From assembly GCA_027596075.1 (NCBI GenBank), contig JADGJC010000007.1, forward strand, positions 218,622 to 282,621: DNA of 64,000 bases, written 5' to 3'. The stretch's first letter is position 1, and each line of letters starts with the position of its first letter. The notes under the pieces are model-generated. The model made no database searches and had not been told where the DNA came from. It was given only the letters and a program-made list of their open reading frames with translations. A program made the translations under genes and the position numbers. Below are positions 1 through 11,095 of this stretch, one piece after another. The stretch is from Rhizophlyctis rosea (lineage: Eukaryota > Chytridiomycota > Chytridiomycetes > Rhizophlyctidales > Rhizophlyctidaceae).

Positions 1-265
1 TTGCGCCAAGGGGTTCGGTGAAACCAGTTTGCATCCGGCTGCTTGTACAGTAGTTGTAAATCAAGCTACGAACGGAAAACATATTAGACGGGCAATGATT
101 ATACAATATTCCATATCCACACAGCACTTACGTGTACAGCTCCATGTATTTGCCATAGCTCATGCCGCCTTCCAAGTTTGTCATGATGCCTTGTATCCCA
201 TCCTTCAAACTGCTCCATGTTTGCTCCAGATCCAAAGGGCTGCTTGAGTGCGCGAAGGTGGCCAT
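1..265 (-). CDS. CUL1: Cullin-1 family protein, N-terminal part (cut by left edge)
   Basis: This is the scaffold of SCF-type ubiquitin ligases; cullin-1 N-terminal helices bind the Skp1/F-box adaptor. Only the first two exons are inside the window. Exon 1 (265 down to 132) starts with ATG and encodes an N-terminus containing LDLEQTWSSLKDGI and then MSYGKYMELYT. A 66-nt intron (131-66, GTAAGT...AG) joins in phase to exon 2 (65-1), which reads LIYNYCTSSRM. The YMELYT...YNYCTS block is the signature of the cullin-1 (Cdc53) N-terminus. The start is supported because the LDLEQTW motif lies about ten residues in, as in homologues. The rest of the gene lies left of the window. It is divergent from the cap-binding protein gene at 802. 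Confidence 0.88.
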
Positions 266-801
266 TATGTAGTTGGTATGGAGGGGGAAGTGCAGCAAGG
301 TGGACCAAGAACGCCGCTACTCGCAAGTCCGTTCCCTGAAGACTATGGCGGGTCGTACAAGAAGCCTACTCAAGGGCACGCAGTGGGAAAAGGCTTTTGG
401 TGGGCAAAACTGTCCCATTCGCAAATGTTAGTACTATAACCCATTGATGACATGCAGTGGACACTTACTTTATGGTAAGAAACGCTATTCTCCACCTATT
501 CAAGTTGAATGTTCGCTTTCGACGGTCCTCAGTCAGCAGTGAGTAGTTGCTGGGAAAGATGGGAAAGGTGATGCAGAAGACCCAGGGTGTCAAATGCAGG
601 ATGGCCCTCAGCCTGCTCCAGTGGCCCAAGGCCAAGGTCTGGGCCAAGTGACTTCGCTCCATTAATCACGTGAATCTAACTAAAGTGCCAACTGCGCATC
701 ATAATGACTCATGGGCCCACCTCCCACCTCATGTCATGCATGAACTCCCAATCTTTTCAGGGTTGCAACTTGCAAAAGTACGCAGATCACCAACGTGCAC
801 A
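266..801. other. Intergenic region between divergent cullin and CBP80 genes
   Basis: No gene could be supported here. The stretch serves as a divergent promoter region. It holds a CACGTG palindrome in the context ATCACGTGA (667-672) and a TGACTCA bZIP-type site (705-711), both within 140 nt of the CBP80 start codon. Short open frames on both strands show no conserved motif. Confidence 0.6.
667..672. promoter_or_regulatory. CACGTG E-box upstream of CBP80
   Basis: The palindrome CACGTG in the context ATCACGTGA lies 130 nt before the CBP80 ATG. CACGTG is the core bound by bHLH factors such as Cbf1 and USF in fungi and animals. The same core recurs in at least four other intergenic regions of this window at similar distances, so it is probably functional. 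Confidence 0.5.
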
Positions 802-3800
802 ATGTCTTACTATACCAACAAGTGGCCCCAATACAACAACAACGGTTATAATGGGCGGGGACGGGGTAAAAGGGATTACGACAACGGTAGAGAACCCGAT
901 ATATACATTGATTGTGTATTTTTCCAAGCAAGGCTGACTTCAAAATTTCCAGGTGGAGGTCAAAGATCACGTCGTCGAGAGGCGACCCCACCTCAACTAT
1001 CTGACGAAGATCGTCGGCGGGAGGATTACTACCAACTATTCGTTCGATTTGGTGACGGGGTAAGCCGAAGGACTGGTCAAATTGTTTCGCACAGCGTACT
1101 CAACGTTGCCGACCCACCAGCTCTTCGCGGAAAGACAAACGCTGGAGGCTTTGGCGAACACGGTTCTGACTGCTTACCGGGGGTTTCCGGCAGAGGTCCT
1201 AACAGCGTTCTGCGCTTGGTATGTGCGTTATAGCTCGCAGCCCTTCGAGCTTCGAACTCAATATTCTGTTGAAAAGCCTTGTCCAGCTGCCTCAGAAGTC
1301 CTCGGTGTGGGGAACGCTGACAGGACTGATTAACGTGAGGGATCATGAAGTAGCATCTAGCTTCGTGGGGGCGGCGTGCCAGACCCTGCAGGATGCCTTG
1401 AATTCAAATGAACTCAGGACTGTGAAAATCACGGTGAGACCCCTTTCCGCTGTCTTTAGCAAGCTGCGGAACTCTAATTATGAGGTATAGCTCAGATACA
1501 TCGCTGAACTCGTCAATGCGAACGTCATTTTGCCAGCTCAGCTTATCGGTCTTTTCGATGTCTTCTTGACTGTTCTTGACGAGCATGAATTGCGGGTGGA
1601 GCGTGCGGACGCGTTTGTTTACATCATATTGGCTACCATTCCATGGGTATGGCTTTGATGCTTCTGTCGATGTACACTGTTTATTTACTGTGTGTATAGG
1701 TGTCAGCACAGCTCCACGAGCGGACTCCAAACGAGTTGAACCGCGTTTTGACTCGCATTGAGACGTATATGGGAGCCAGGAAGGCAAATGCGGGGCAGGC
1801 TGGGATTGCACGGGCATTTGAGGCTTTGAAAACATACCGAGACCTGCCTGATGGGGAGCCTTATGACCAGGATGACGTGAGTAGGGCCTGGTATTAGGTT
1901 CAACACAGAAGCAATGCTAACGTTCCAGCTGACTGCTTTCAGCGGTTGGAGCTATTATGGGCCCAAATCAAGCAGCTTGCAAATGCGGATGAATGGAATG
2001 TATGATATTGCATTTCCACCTGGCCTGCTTTCGCCGACTCTCACTTTTCTGACAGGTCAAGCTGTTTCTTCGAACCAGCGTCATGTTCGAAACAGATTTC
2101 ACGGCTGGCGAAACAGTAAGTTTCATTTGTTCACGGATGGGAGCAGATTCCATTTGTGCTGATGCTCTCGTATAACAGCATGAACTCAAAGTCGTCACCA
2201 TACCGGGCGAGGATGTATCTATCAAATTTTCCTATCATCCCAAGTTTTGGGTGTTTGACGATTCCGTTCATTCTCCAGAGGTATGCATCCATAAACAAAG
2301 CCATCGATCCGCAAATCAATTCATAACATATCTTCTCCAGAATGCCATTGTCAAACTTCCCTCGCAGTTCAGCATATCGCGCTTCATTTTCGACGATCTT
2401 ATTTACGATATCATCAGGATCTTTTCACTCAACCATAAGGAATGCAGCCGCTTCCTCCGCGATCTACCGCAATTCTTTGATGAAGGCTATCTTCAGAACA
2501 ATGGATACAACGTCATGGCTGCCGTCACAGAGACATTGTTCAGCGAAATGCTTCGGTTACCTCGCAGTCAAGAACGGTCCATGTATTATGCGACGTTGCT
2601 GATTGATTTGGTGAAGGAGGATCCATCCGCATTCCCGAAGGTGCTGGGTCGGGCTATCCGACTTCTTTACAATCGATTGGATGGGCAACGGAACTTGAGT
2701 GGTGGCATGGATGTGGAATGTATCAGAAGGTTGTCGGAATGGTTTGCGGTTCATCTCAGTAATTTCAACTACGCTTGGAAATGGCAGGACTGGTTCGTGT
2801 TGCACATCTGTCTTTATTTCCGAATTCCGGAAGGCCGGTAGCATTCTGATTACACATGTGTTCATGTATAGGGAGGGCGTTTTAAGTGCAGACCGTTCGT
2901 CCGGCAGATTCGTTTTCATCAAAGAGACTTTGGAAAAGTGCATTCGTCTGTCCTACTATGATCGAGTCAAAGGTTCCGTACCCGCCAACTTCGTTGGAGA
3001 GCTGTTGCCAGCAGTTGCACCGGGACCACGTTTCAAATACGAAAGTGCAGAAGCAACAGGAGGTTGGTTCAACTTCTGAGCTTCAATCATTGATCCACAC
3101 TGACATCCTCTATATAGATGCAAAACTCCATGAGCTCATATCCGATTTGCAGAAACAACTATCCAAAAAGGCCGGGCCTGAAGAGGTCAGAGAAACACTT
3201 CAAAAAATCCGCAACCATGCCGCCGGTAAACCTTTGTCGAGCTCGGCCATGAACATTGACAGCGGAGCGGAGGAGGAGACGGACATGGGTAGCGGGGTTG
3301 TCTTGGGCGACCCGAAGCAAATCGCTCGGGAGGTTCTGGTGCAATGCCTTTTGAAACATGGTAGTCTCAGTTTCAGCCATTTCCTAAATGTTACTGAACG
3401 GTGAGTGCTGCAAGATGGCTATACGCCACTCTAGGATGATACTGAAATTTGGTTGCTTTAGATATGTCGGTCCGCTAAGAGAGTGCAATGAGAGGGATGA
3501 TGATTGCGCTCACACGGTCCGCATCATTGCCGATTTCTGGGCTGAATCACCTCAAAATATGGAGATCGTTTTCGACAAGCTGATGAATTATCGAGTGGTG
3601 GATCCTCTATCCATCCTGCGATGGCTGCTGAGTGATGAGATGTTGACTTCTTCATTCAATGGGTAAGAACCAATGATTGATTTTAATACCAGAATCCGAC
3701 TGACAAGTTTCACAGATTCGCCATCTGGTCGATCTTGCACACCACGCTGAGAAAAGTGATCTTCAAGGGTACACAAATCGAAGCAAAGAGGGATGCAGCA

Positions 3801-4283
3801 CGTGCAACGGCGAATATGGATCCAGCTGTCGTGCAACAACTGGATGGTGCTGTCTCCAATGCTTTGCAGGAAAGGAAGCAGGCGTTCACTTTGGTGTTCC
3901 AGGTGTGTTTTCCCCGGACAGAGGGTTGAATGATGTCAGAAACTCATGTCAATTCACAGCGATTGGTCGAGTTCATTCAAAATCGCTTGATCGAAAGTGA
4001 CCAACAAGGAATAGACGCGAAAGCAACGCCATGGTGGCGGTGGGTTGTTGGCGGGTTCCGAGAGGTGGCGCGTGGGGTAAGGAATGATTGTTGAAAATGC
4101 AGGAATGGCGATTGTGTAATGACCGTTCATTTCGCACGTGTACAGTTCCCGTCAGAAGTCCAAGGTTACAGGGTTTTGTTGGACGGAGCCGTCATCGTGC
4201 CTGGTCAAACCGATCCAAGACTTGTACAAGTCTGGGAGGAAGTCAAATGGGTATATGAGCGGCATACTGATAACCCAGTTTGA
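802..4283 (+). CDS. NCBP1: Nuclear cap-binding protein subunit 1 (CBP80)
   Basis: This is the large subunit of the nuclear cap-binding complex, which with CBP20 binds the m7G cap of nascent Pol II transcripts and supports splicing and export. The gene has many short introns. Early exons (802-886, 953-1059, 1121-1218, from 1277) encode a basic RG-rich start and then the first MIF4G-like helices, with QTLEALANTVL and VWGTLTGLINVRD. Later exons give LRYIAELVNANVI, LLWAQIKQL, the strongly conserved WFAVHLSNFNYAWKWQDW block (about 2745-2790), KCIRLSYYDRV, and the C-terminal segment ending at TGA 4281. These match CBP80 along its length. The first intron in the MIF4G region needs the acceptor at 1120 to keep frame. 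The start is the only ATG that gives the basic N-terminus. Confidence 0.9.
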
Positions 4284-5099
4284 GAACTTCGCTGTTTCCA
4301 ATGTGAATAAACTGTTGCATAGCGTGAAGACTGTACATCAATTTCGCAGCCTTGTGCAATTCACGCGGTCTTCCGATGTACTCGAGCATTCAAGAGGTGA
4401 CCTCAAGGTACAAAGCTCAGTCCTTCGAAGGCATCGGCTGGCCCTTCCAGTTTGCAGTTGTAGTTGTTGCATCATCACAGTACTCTCGAATGCTGGGTAT
4501 ATCTCCGGTGCCAGGTATCAGTACAGCGAGATTGCTTGAAAGTTATCATCAATATCGGGCAATTGGTTGTTCAATTTGGGAGGAAGGGGTGGAAGATCAA
4601 ATTGCAGTGCAAGCTTCTGGTTACACTCATAGGACCCTGGCGAGCCCAGGGTGGGCCGGGAGGCTTGATGCGTGAGAGGCCCGCGTGGCGCGTTGACTCC
4701 AGTTCACGCGTCTGAAGCACAATGAATTGCATGTCCCAAGCCTGTCAACCCTCCTCAACTTCTTCCTCTCACTTCTTCTGACATTTATGAAACTGAATTG
4801 CTGCCAACGCTGTCAAACCATACATAAAGGATATAACTCCGACTGGTTCCGGTCTCATCAATACGCTTGCAGTCCTGAATGCGGCCCTTCCTCCTACTGA
4901 CACGGCGACTTGTCAAGCCGTTCCGTATACCGGTGTCGAAGCAAACCCCATATAAGACGATACCGTTAACCATTTTCTATAAGGGTATCTTATTGCTTTG
5001 TTTCCAAAATTCAGTTCAATGAGTTCGTGACTTCAGCTCATTGCAAGTTGCTTGAGTACTTACAACCTCCAACTTTGGCTCACAGCCTATTCCACGAAT
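4284..5099. other. Intergenic region between CBP80 and acetoacetyl-CoA synthetase
   Basis: About 0.8 kb with no supported gene. Open frames of up to 130 codons exist but they overlap each other and carry no recognisable domain. It probably holds the CBP80 3' end and the promoter of the next gene. Confidence 0.55.
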
Positions 5100-8000
5100 A
5101 TGAGTCCCAATACGCGTTTGTGGTCTCCGGCTAACCCGGGCGCCACCCGCATGGAGCAGTTCCGCACTCATGTGAACCGGAAATATAATCTTGATCTAAG
5201 TACATTTCTGTCAAACTGCCTTAATCAAAACGAAATCATGATCAACACATGCTGCTGCCTTTGCAGAGGACTATGCTGCACTGTGGAAATGGTCGGTGAC
5301 GGATATTGAAAGCTTCTGGTCAACAGTGTGGGAGTTTTGCGGTGTCAAGGCGTCAACGCCGTGGACAGAGGTACCCAGCAAAAGATGACAATGACATCCA
5401 AAACATGGAAGATGTTCTGATGATATCAAGGTAGATTTTGGAAAAGAACAAGCGGATGGATGAGATCCCGAAGTGGTTCAAGGTACACGTGGAAACTTAG
5501 TCGTCCGAGCCCATACTGCATCCATATTCAATACCCTGAAACACCTAGGGGGCGAAATTGAACTTTGCGGAAAACCTCTTGTCACGTCGAGACGAGCATG
5601 TGGCTTTGATTGGTGTAGGTCCGTTCGCGCTTTGTGCTCCTTGTGCTAAATCCTTGGCGCTCAACCTACCCGATGGGCGCAGATGAGAGGGAAGGAGTGC
5701 GCCGAATGACCTATGCCGAGCTGTACACGATGGTGCGGGATTGTGCCGCCGCATTGCGGAACGCAGGTGTGACTGTTGGAGATCGAGTGGTGGGATATGT
5801 GCCAAATTCGCCAGAGACGGTTCGTCCTGTGGTGTATATGGTTGTTCTTGACCCCTTGAGTTTGACTCGCCGTCCCAATAGGTAGCCATCATGCTTGCAA
5901 CAACTAGTATTGGTGCTATTTGGTCTTCTGCTTCCCCAGATTTTGGAGTAACGGTACGCGTTCACCGTCGGGCTGCTGTCACGCATGCGCTTTACGTTAC
6001 CTTACACAGGGTGTCTTGGAGCGCTTCACGCAAATCACTCCAAAAGTTTTCTTTTCCGTGGATAAAGTTTATTACAATGGTCGCGTGCACGATCATTTAT
6101 CCAAGGTTCAGGACGTTGCAAAAGGTATGGTGGCTCTGAATCCCATGTTCAACAATTCGCTAAATTGAATGCTTCGGATTAGACCTACCGTCACTTGAAC
6201 ATGTTGTAATATTCCCGTTTGATAACCAAAATCAGGGTGTCGATACATCCTCTATCGCAAATGCGTGAGTGATTAGGTGGTCTTCCGTTTTACGTCGGGT
6301 CGTCTCGTTTTCTAAGTGTTCGCAAACAGCCAAACGTATAGCACGTTTGTTGAACGATCTGATACTGGAAAAGACATCGCGTTTGAACAGTTGCCCTTCA
6401 ATCATCCTCTGGCAATTCTATACTCCAGTGGCACTACAGGTACCAGATGCGATCATGAAATGTCTCCATCGCAATCTTACTAATACATAGTTTGCTGTAC
6501 CAGGAAAACCCAAATGCAGTAAGTTTCACTCCTCCATGTGACGGCGGATCGAACAACTGCAACTCATGACTTCCATTCGCAGTCGTGCATTCTGCTGGGG
6601 GAGTATTGCTTCAACATTTGAAAGAGCATTTGTTGCATGGTAACATGTCACAGAGTGATGTGTACTTCTATTACGTGAGTTTTCGGGACAGGTAGGAATG
6701 GTGTTTCTTTCGTGTCTCTGATTTGACTTCGTCAGGCAGACTACAACTGGATGGATGATGTGGAATTGGCTCATTAGGTTTGTGAAAGTACTTCATTTCC
6801 GGTTCGGCTTTGCATGCTTTGCTTAATTTGCTTTCCTGTATGGCTCAGTGGTCTAGCAGGTACGCTGCCACTGCATTTCCGGATTGATGGAAAGAAGGAA
6901 TGACCTCGGTCCTACCAAATCTCTTCAGCCGGATGCACTGTGGTAAGTATGCCATGACGTGAAATATATGGCGAAGTGTCTGGTAAATAATGCTTTATAG
7001 GTCGTATATGATGGCAGTCCTTTCAAGCCAACGCCCATGAAATTGTGGCAGATGGTCGATACCTTAGGAATAACAATCTTCGGCACATCGGCCAAATACA
7101 TCCAGAGCCTGGAAGCCGCCAATATTTACCCAGGTAGCATTGCGTGGTTGGGAAACACATTGGCCGTTCTGACATATAGATTCGCCGCACGCAGCATCTC
7201 ACTCGAAATACCCCACTCTGCATTCCATCTACACGACGGGCTCCCCACTCCCTCCTGAGAGTTTCGACTTCATCTATAACCATATCAAACAGGATGTGCT
7301 CCTGGGTTCAATCACTGGTAAAGTCTTTATGTTTTGGTTTGAAGGATTCGACCTCTCCACTGAAGGCGACCACGCACAGGCGGGACTGATATCGTTTCAC
7401 TATTTGCTGGGCACAATGCTGCACTTCCCGTACATCGGGGCGAAATCCAATGCCGGTGTCTGGGAATGAGCATCGAGGCTTGGACCGATGAAGGTATGCT
7501 TGCTGCCCATTCCTTCATCCATCCACTGCTCCTGATGTGGGGTTCATGATCAACAGGGAAACCCGTCCTTAATGAGCCTGGAGATTTGGTTTGCACCAGT
7601 AAGTGACGGTCACAGCAAGAAGACCTCCGTAGCGCAGATTTTGATTCTTGTTTTCGTATCCGCCAATTCCAGAGCCATTCCCTGTCATGCCCGTCTACTT
7701 CTGGAACGATCCAGGCAATGAAAAGTACCGGAAAGCGTATTTTGATCATTTTGAAGGGGTGTGGCATCATGGCGATTTTGTGCAAATCAACGAGAAGACT
7801 GGTGGAGTTGTGATGTTAGGGAGGAGGTGAGGTCGGCCATCCAGCTGAGTGGCAGGCCAAATCTAACAAAGAGTCTCCGTCAGTGACGGCACTTTAAATC
7901 CGGGAGGTGTCAGATTCGGAAGCGCCGAAATCTATAACCTAAGTAATGTTGGCTTTGTCTTCTCAACATCAGCATCTTACTGATTGGAAGGAAATGCAGT

Positions 8001-8483
8001 GGATATATTCCCAACTATTGCCGATACGCTTGTGGTAAGACATGTGAATCTACTGGCCCAAAACGATCCAGCTCACTTGTAGCTTGCAGGTTGGTCAGAA
8101 ATTTGGCGCCGATGAAAGGGTCATACTTTTCTGCAAAATGGCGGAGGGGCAACACCTGACACCAGACTTGATCAATGTCCTCAAAGAGCGGATAAGAAGC
8201 AAGCTATCAGCAAGGTGAGAGTTTTTCACTCCTATGTTGAATCGTATTGGGAAATGATTGCTGATGTCGTGACATGCTTTTCAGACATGTTCCCGCGAAG
8301 ATCCTTCCCATTGCGGACATTCCGTATACTCTGACAGGAAAGAAAGTAGAAATAGCGGTAAAGAAGATCATTTCCGGAGAAAAAGTAACGCCAACCGGTG
8401 CATTAGCGAATCCGCAATCACTGGAATTGTTTTATGGAATACCGGAACTGGAGGAGGACTATCTCCCAAGACCAAAAATTTGA
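5100..8483 (+). CDS. AACS: Acetoacetyl-CoA synthetase (acetoacetate-CoA ligase)
   Basis: An ATP-dependent ligase that converts acetoacetate and CoA to acetoacetyl-CoA, feeding sterol and lipid synthesis; it belongs to the AMP-forming adenylate family. The start ATG gives [15 protein letters not shown] and NRKYNLDL, matching AACS N-termini. Later exons read [57 protein letters not shown], then [68 protein letters not shown] and [16 protein letters not shown]. That covers the whole family length. The gene is split by more than ten short introns. Two of its exons are only 15 nt (6504-6518) and 14 nt (6929-6942); both keep frame and restore conserved sequence. The stop is followed 20 nt later by TGTAAATA. 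Confidence 0.93.
6504..6518 (+). other. AACS: 15-nt microexon in AACS
   Basis: The flanking introns are 6440-6503 (GTACCA...CAG) and 6519-6582 (GTAAGT...CAG). The microexon supplies the residues that turn SSGTTG into the full adenylate-forming signature SSGTTGKPKC followed by IVHS. Skipping it would stay in frame but delete part of the ATP-binding motif. Confidence 0.85.
6929..6942 (+). other. AACS: 14-nt microexon in AACS
   Basis: Bounded by CTCTTCAG and GTAAGT. Together with the flanking exons it gives SGLAAGCTVVVYDGSP, aligning with the family segment that ends in VLYDGSP. Without it the frame is lost. Confidence 0.75.
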
Positions 8484-8503
8484 GTAAATACCGGGTACAC
8501 GGA

Positions 8504-8511
8504 TGTAAATA
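8504..8511 (+). promoter_or_regulatory. TGTAAATA 3'-UTR element after AACS
   Basis: A TGTA[ACT]ATA octamer 20 nt past the AACS stop. This is the binding consensus of Puf3-type PUF proteins and also contains UGUA, the CFIm25 3'-end-processing site. The window has many more such elements after stop codons. Confidence 0.4.
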
Positions 8512-8665
8512 AACAAACGAGATTGTTATGAGTGCTAAAAATGGACATACGTTGTTGTACTTCCATTGATCAAATATTCTACCCCACCTTTATTACATGA
8601 TTTAAGTTAATTTCTACAGTTGAACTAATTACACACCATTCGCCCAGCGTCGTCTCCATCGACTG

Positions 8666-9116
8666 TTATACAATCTTCGGTGCCATCGACACAATCTTCG
8701 CCCACCGCTTCTGCCGACACTCCGCCGCGATAACTCCCAACACCCTGTTCCCCAAAGGCTGACCCGCCTTACTCAGCATAACGACAGCATTGTCGTCAAA
8801 CTTGATGTGTGTGCCGTCTAGTCTACGCACTTCCTTTCGTGTTCTTACTACGACCGCACGGTGGACCTCTCCCTTCTTCACTTTTGGTGCAACGACTTTG
8901 GCTCCTCGGGCGGCGACGGGTTGTGGTGCGGCACGTTTTACGACGCAGACGATTTCGTCGCCTAGGGAGGCGTATTTTCCGGATTTGAGGACGTTGATGC
9001 ATTCGACGACTAGGGCTCCGGAGTTGTCGATCACCTGTTTGGAGTTTGGTGAGTGGCGTGTTTGCTATTGAGGTAGTTGCTGCCCATACCTTCGCTAAAG
9101 ATTTCAACATCAACAT
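8666..9116 (-). CDS. MRPL38: Mitochondrial large-subunit ribosomal protein uL14m
   Basis: A protein of the mitochondrial 54S/39S ribosomal subunit at the subunit interface, equivalent to bacterial L14. Exon 1 (9116-9090) encodes nine residues, MLMLKSLAK. A 55-nt intron (9089-9035, GTATGG...CAG) leads to exon 2, which begins VIDNSGALVVECINVL. The whole bacterial-type L14 fold is present: DNSG near the start, VKKGEVHRAVVVRTRKEVRR in the middle, FDDNAVVMLSKAGQPLGNRV, and a C-terminus ending IVSMAPKIV. The product is about 131 residues, close to bacterial L14 (about 122), so it has almost no transit extension. The symbol follows the yeast name. It is divergently placed next to TIM13. Confidence 0.93.
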
Positions 9117-9439
9117 TGTGAGTTCGTTTCTTCTTGTACCTTGGTGTAATTGATGTATTGTTTATGGTGAGGGATATCTCGCGCGGTTGAGTGAGTGTGA
9201 GATAGTGTAAAAGATGGAAGGGCTGTTTTCAAGTAGTAACTGGTAATTATAAATTTGTGGGTGAAGGTGAATTGTCGCGTGTAGAGTTTGCTGAGCGAAC
9301 ATCCATCAAGCTCGCTGACTCATGATGAATCGCGTCAAATGGTCTTGAACTCTTCACCAACGATTTCCCCTCCTTGTTTGCCCTGAATTCCAACGATCTA
9401 TCACTCACACCCAACAATCCCCCTTACACCTCCGCCAAG
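9117..9439. other. Divergent promoter region uL14m/TIM13
   Basis: A 323-nt gap between two divergent mitochondrial genes. It contains a TGACTCA site (9316-9322) about 118 nt before the TIM13 start. No gene was seen. Confidence 0.55.
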
Positions 9440-9883
9440 ATGTCGTCCGAAAAAGTGAACCAAATAATGGAGCAAGTTCGCCGAGAACTTGCCATGCAAA
9501 ACTTCCGGGAGCTCGTTCGGGTTGGTTTTCCCATTCCAAATTCCCAGGCGCGCTATTTTTAGCCACACGCTCACAAAACTTGTCGCTTCGGACAGCAAAT
9601 TGAAGACAAGTGCTTTTCGAAGTGTGTATCTGCACCCGGGACCTCGCTTTCGGAGAAGGAGCAGGTAAAGCATCATATGGAACTCAGATGAAGGCCTGGC
9701 AGTGGGAGTAACCAACTTCGCGCTGTTTTCAGGGGTGCCTAGCTCGCTGCTCAGACCGGTATCAGGACGCTTGGAACATTACATCAAATGGTGCGTACCA
9801 TGCTCTCAAATCACGCTGCATTGGGCTAACTAGGAAGTCATGTAGCTTACATGCGAAGAGCACAACGTCAAAGTGGATTGTAA
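9440..9883 (+). CDS. TIM13: Mitochondrial import inner membrane translocase subunit TIM13
   Basis: A small TIM chaperone of the intermembrane space that, with Tim8, escorts hydrophobic precursors. Four exons were resolved: 9440-9520, 9596-9664, 9733-9790 and 9834-9883. Exon 1 encodes MSSEKVNQIMEQVRRELA... to NFRELVR. Exon 2 continues QIEDKCFSKCVSAPGTSLS, exon 3 GCLARCSDRYQDAWNI, exon 4 a basic tail ending in TAA. The twin CX3C motifs (CFSKC and CLARC) and the CxDRYxDAWN block are diagnostic. The predicted length is 85 residues, normal for the family. The first donor is GTTGGT, weaker than usual, but phase and alignment support it. The last intron is only 43 nt. The stop codon overlaps a TGTAAATA element. 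Confidence 0.9.
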
Positions 9884-10078
9884 ATACAATGTATAGAATA
9901 CTGCACCTTCGATTTTTGTTGTCTGGGTCATGTGGACAGGCATCTCTGGCACTGCTATGATCCCGTCATTCTTTCAGGATGGGCGCTCGAGTTGTGTGTT
10001 GAGCCTTGGGAGTAATCGTGTATTGTGTACAAAACTGCTTCGAATTAAATATTCTATATACAAAATTTCGGGACCAGC

Positions 10079-11095
10079 CTAAGCCGACTTCACAAACTTC
10101 TCAACATTGCCGAGCCATGCAGTATACTCCTTCTGTTCCTTCAACTCTACATATTGGGGCAAGAACTCGGCCAATTGCTCATCGAAGCCACGTTCCCGGA
10201 GGTACTCGTGGAAAGTGTCTTGCAGACCCTCATCCAAGTCGTGGAACACAGGACCACCATACTTTCCACGACGCGTCCAGTCACCCTCAGCAGTTTGGTC
10301 GTTCAACAAGCTGGCAGTGTTGCTGAAGGAGACGCTCTCAATGAAGAAAGATTCATCTTGTGCAGTGGCGGCGATCTCCAAGGCGCCAACATCAGAGTTG
10401 CCCTTCTTTTCAATGATGATGGAAACTGGAATAGGGACGGAACGCTCATCCTGCAAATGGTTATTCAGTCAGCAAAGCATGATGAGATGTAGATAGCCAA
10501 AAACGACATGCCTCCTCATCTTCCTCTTGCTCTAGAGGGTCGGACTCAGTCAAAGCATCGGTGGAGAACAAAACGGTGATGCTGGATCAAAATGTTAGAA
10601 CACGGTCGAGATTTGATGATAGATGATATTGCAAATACCTTTCGTTGCCGAAGGTGCGCTTCAAAGCGACCTCCTTCTCGCCGGCCTTATCCTCAATCTA
10701 TACATAAGCTAATATGAGCGTGCGTCGCTAGAATCCCATACTTCAATGAGCTCGTACCTTCCAGACGCCACCACTGGAGAACTCCTTGAGGAACTCCGGG
10801 TCCTTCTCGGTGTTCTCAACCTCGTATTGTCGTTCCTCTTTCAACTTCTTCAAAAGGTCTTTGCTGGCTGTTGTGACGAAGATAACAAAGACGACGTTAG
10901 CGTTGTGAAATGATGCGAAGGTGAGATATACCCCAAAACGTGAGTGTACAAACCATCGTCGCGGAGAGCAGCGGTGTTGGTAAAAGCACGCGCCGCACAA
11001 GGAGCCATACGGCTAGTGGTGAGGAAAGACGAACGCGCGGCGACCTGAAGGGGTCGGACGGCGAAGACAGCATGGGAGACAGCGCGAGCGAACAT
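10079..11095 (-). CDS. MAM33: Mitochondrial matrix acidic protein MAM33 / p32 family
   Basis: A doughnut-shaped trimeric acidic protein of the mitochondrial matrix (p32/gC1qBP family), linked to mitochondrial translation and respiratory assembly. The ATG at 11095 opens a typical transit peptide rich in Arg, Ala and Ser (residues 1-45). Downstream exons read DLLKKLKEERQYEVENTE, FLKEFSSGGVWKV, ALKRTFGNE, TDALTESDPLEQEEDEEA, SVPIPVSIIIEKKG and a long C-terminal exon (from about 10452) with ESVSFSN, GGPVFHDLDEGLQDTFHEYL and a final AWLGNVEKFVK. This order is the whole MAM33 domain. About five exons are separated by short introns. A minus-strand TGTATATA (10055-10062) follows the stop by 17 nt. 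Confidence 0.9.

Noticed and set aside
665..1233. Open frame starting at 670 taken as the CBP80 start
   Set aside because: The ATG at 802 in the same frame begins the basic RG-rich N-terminus; the upstream part lies in the promoter and runs through the 887-952 intron.
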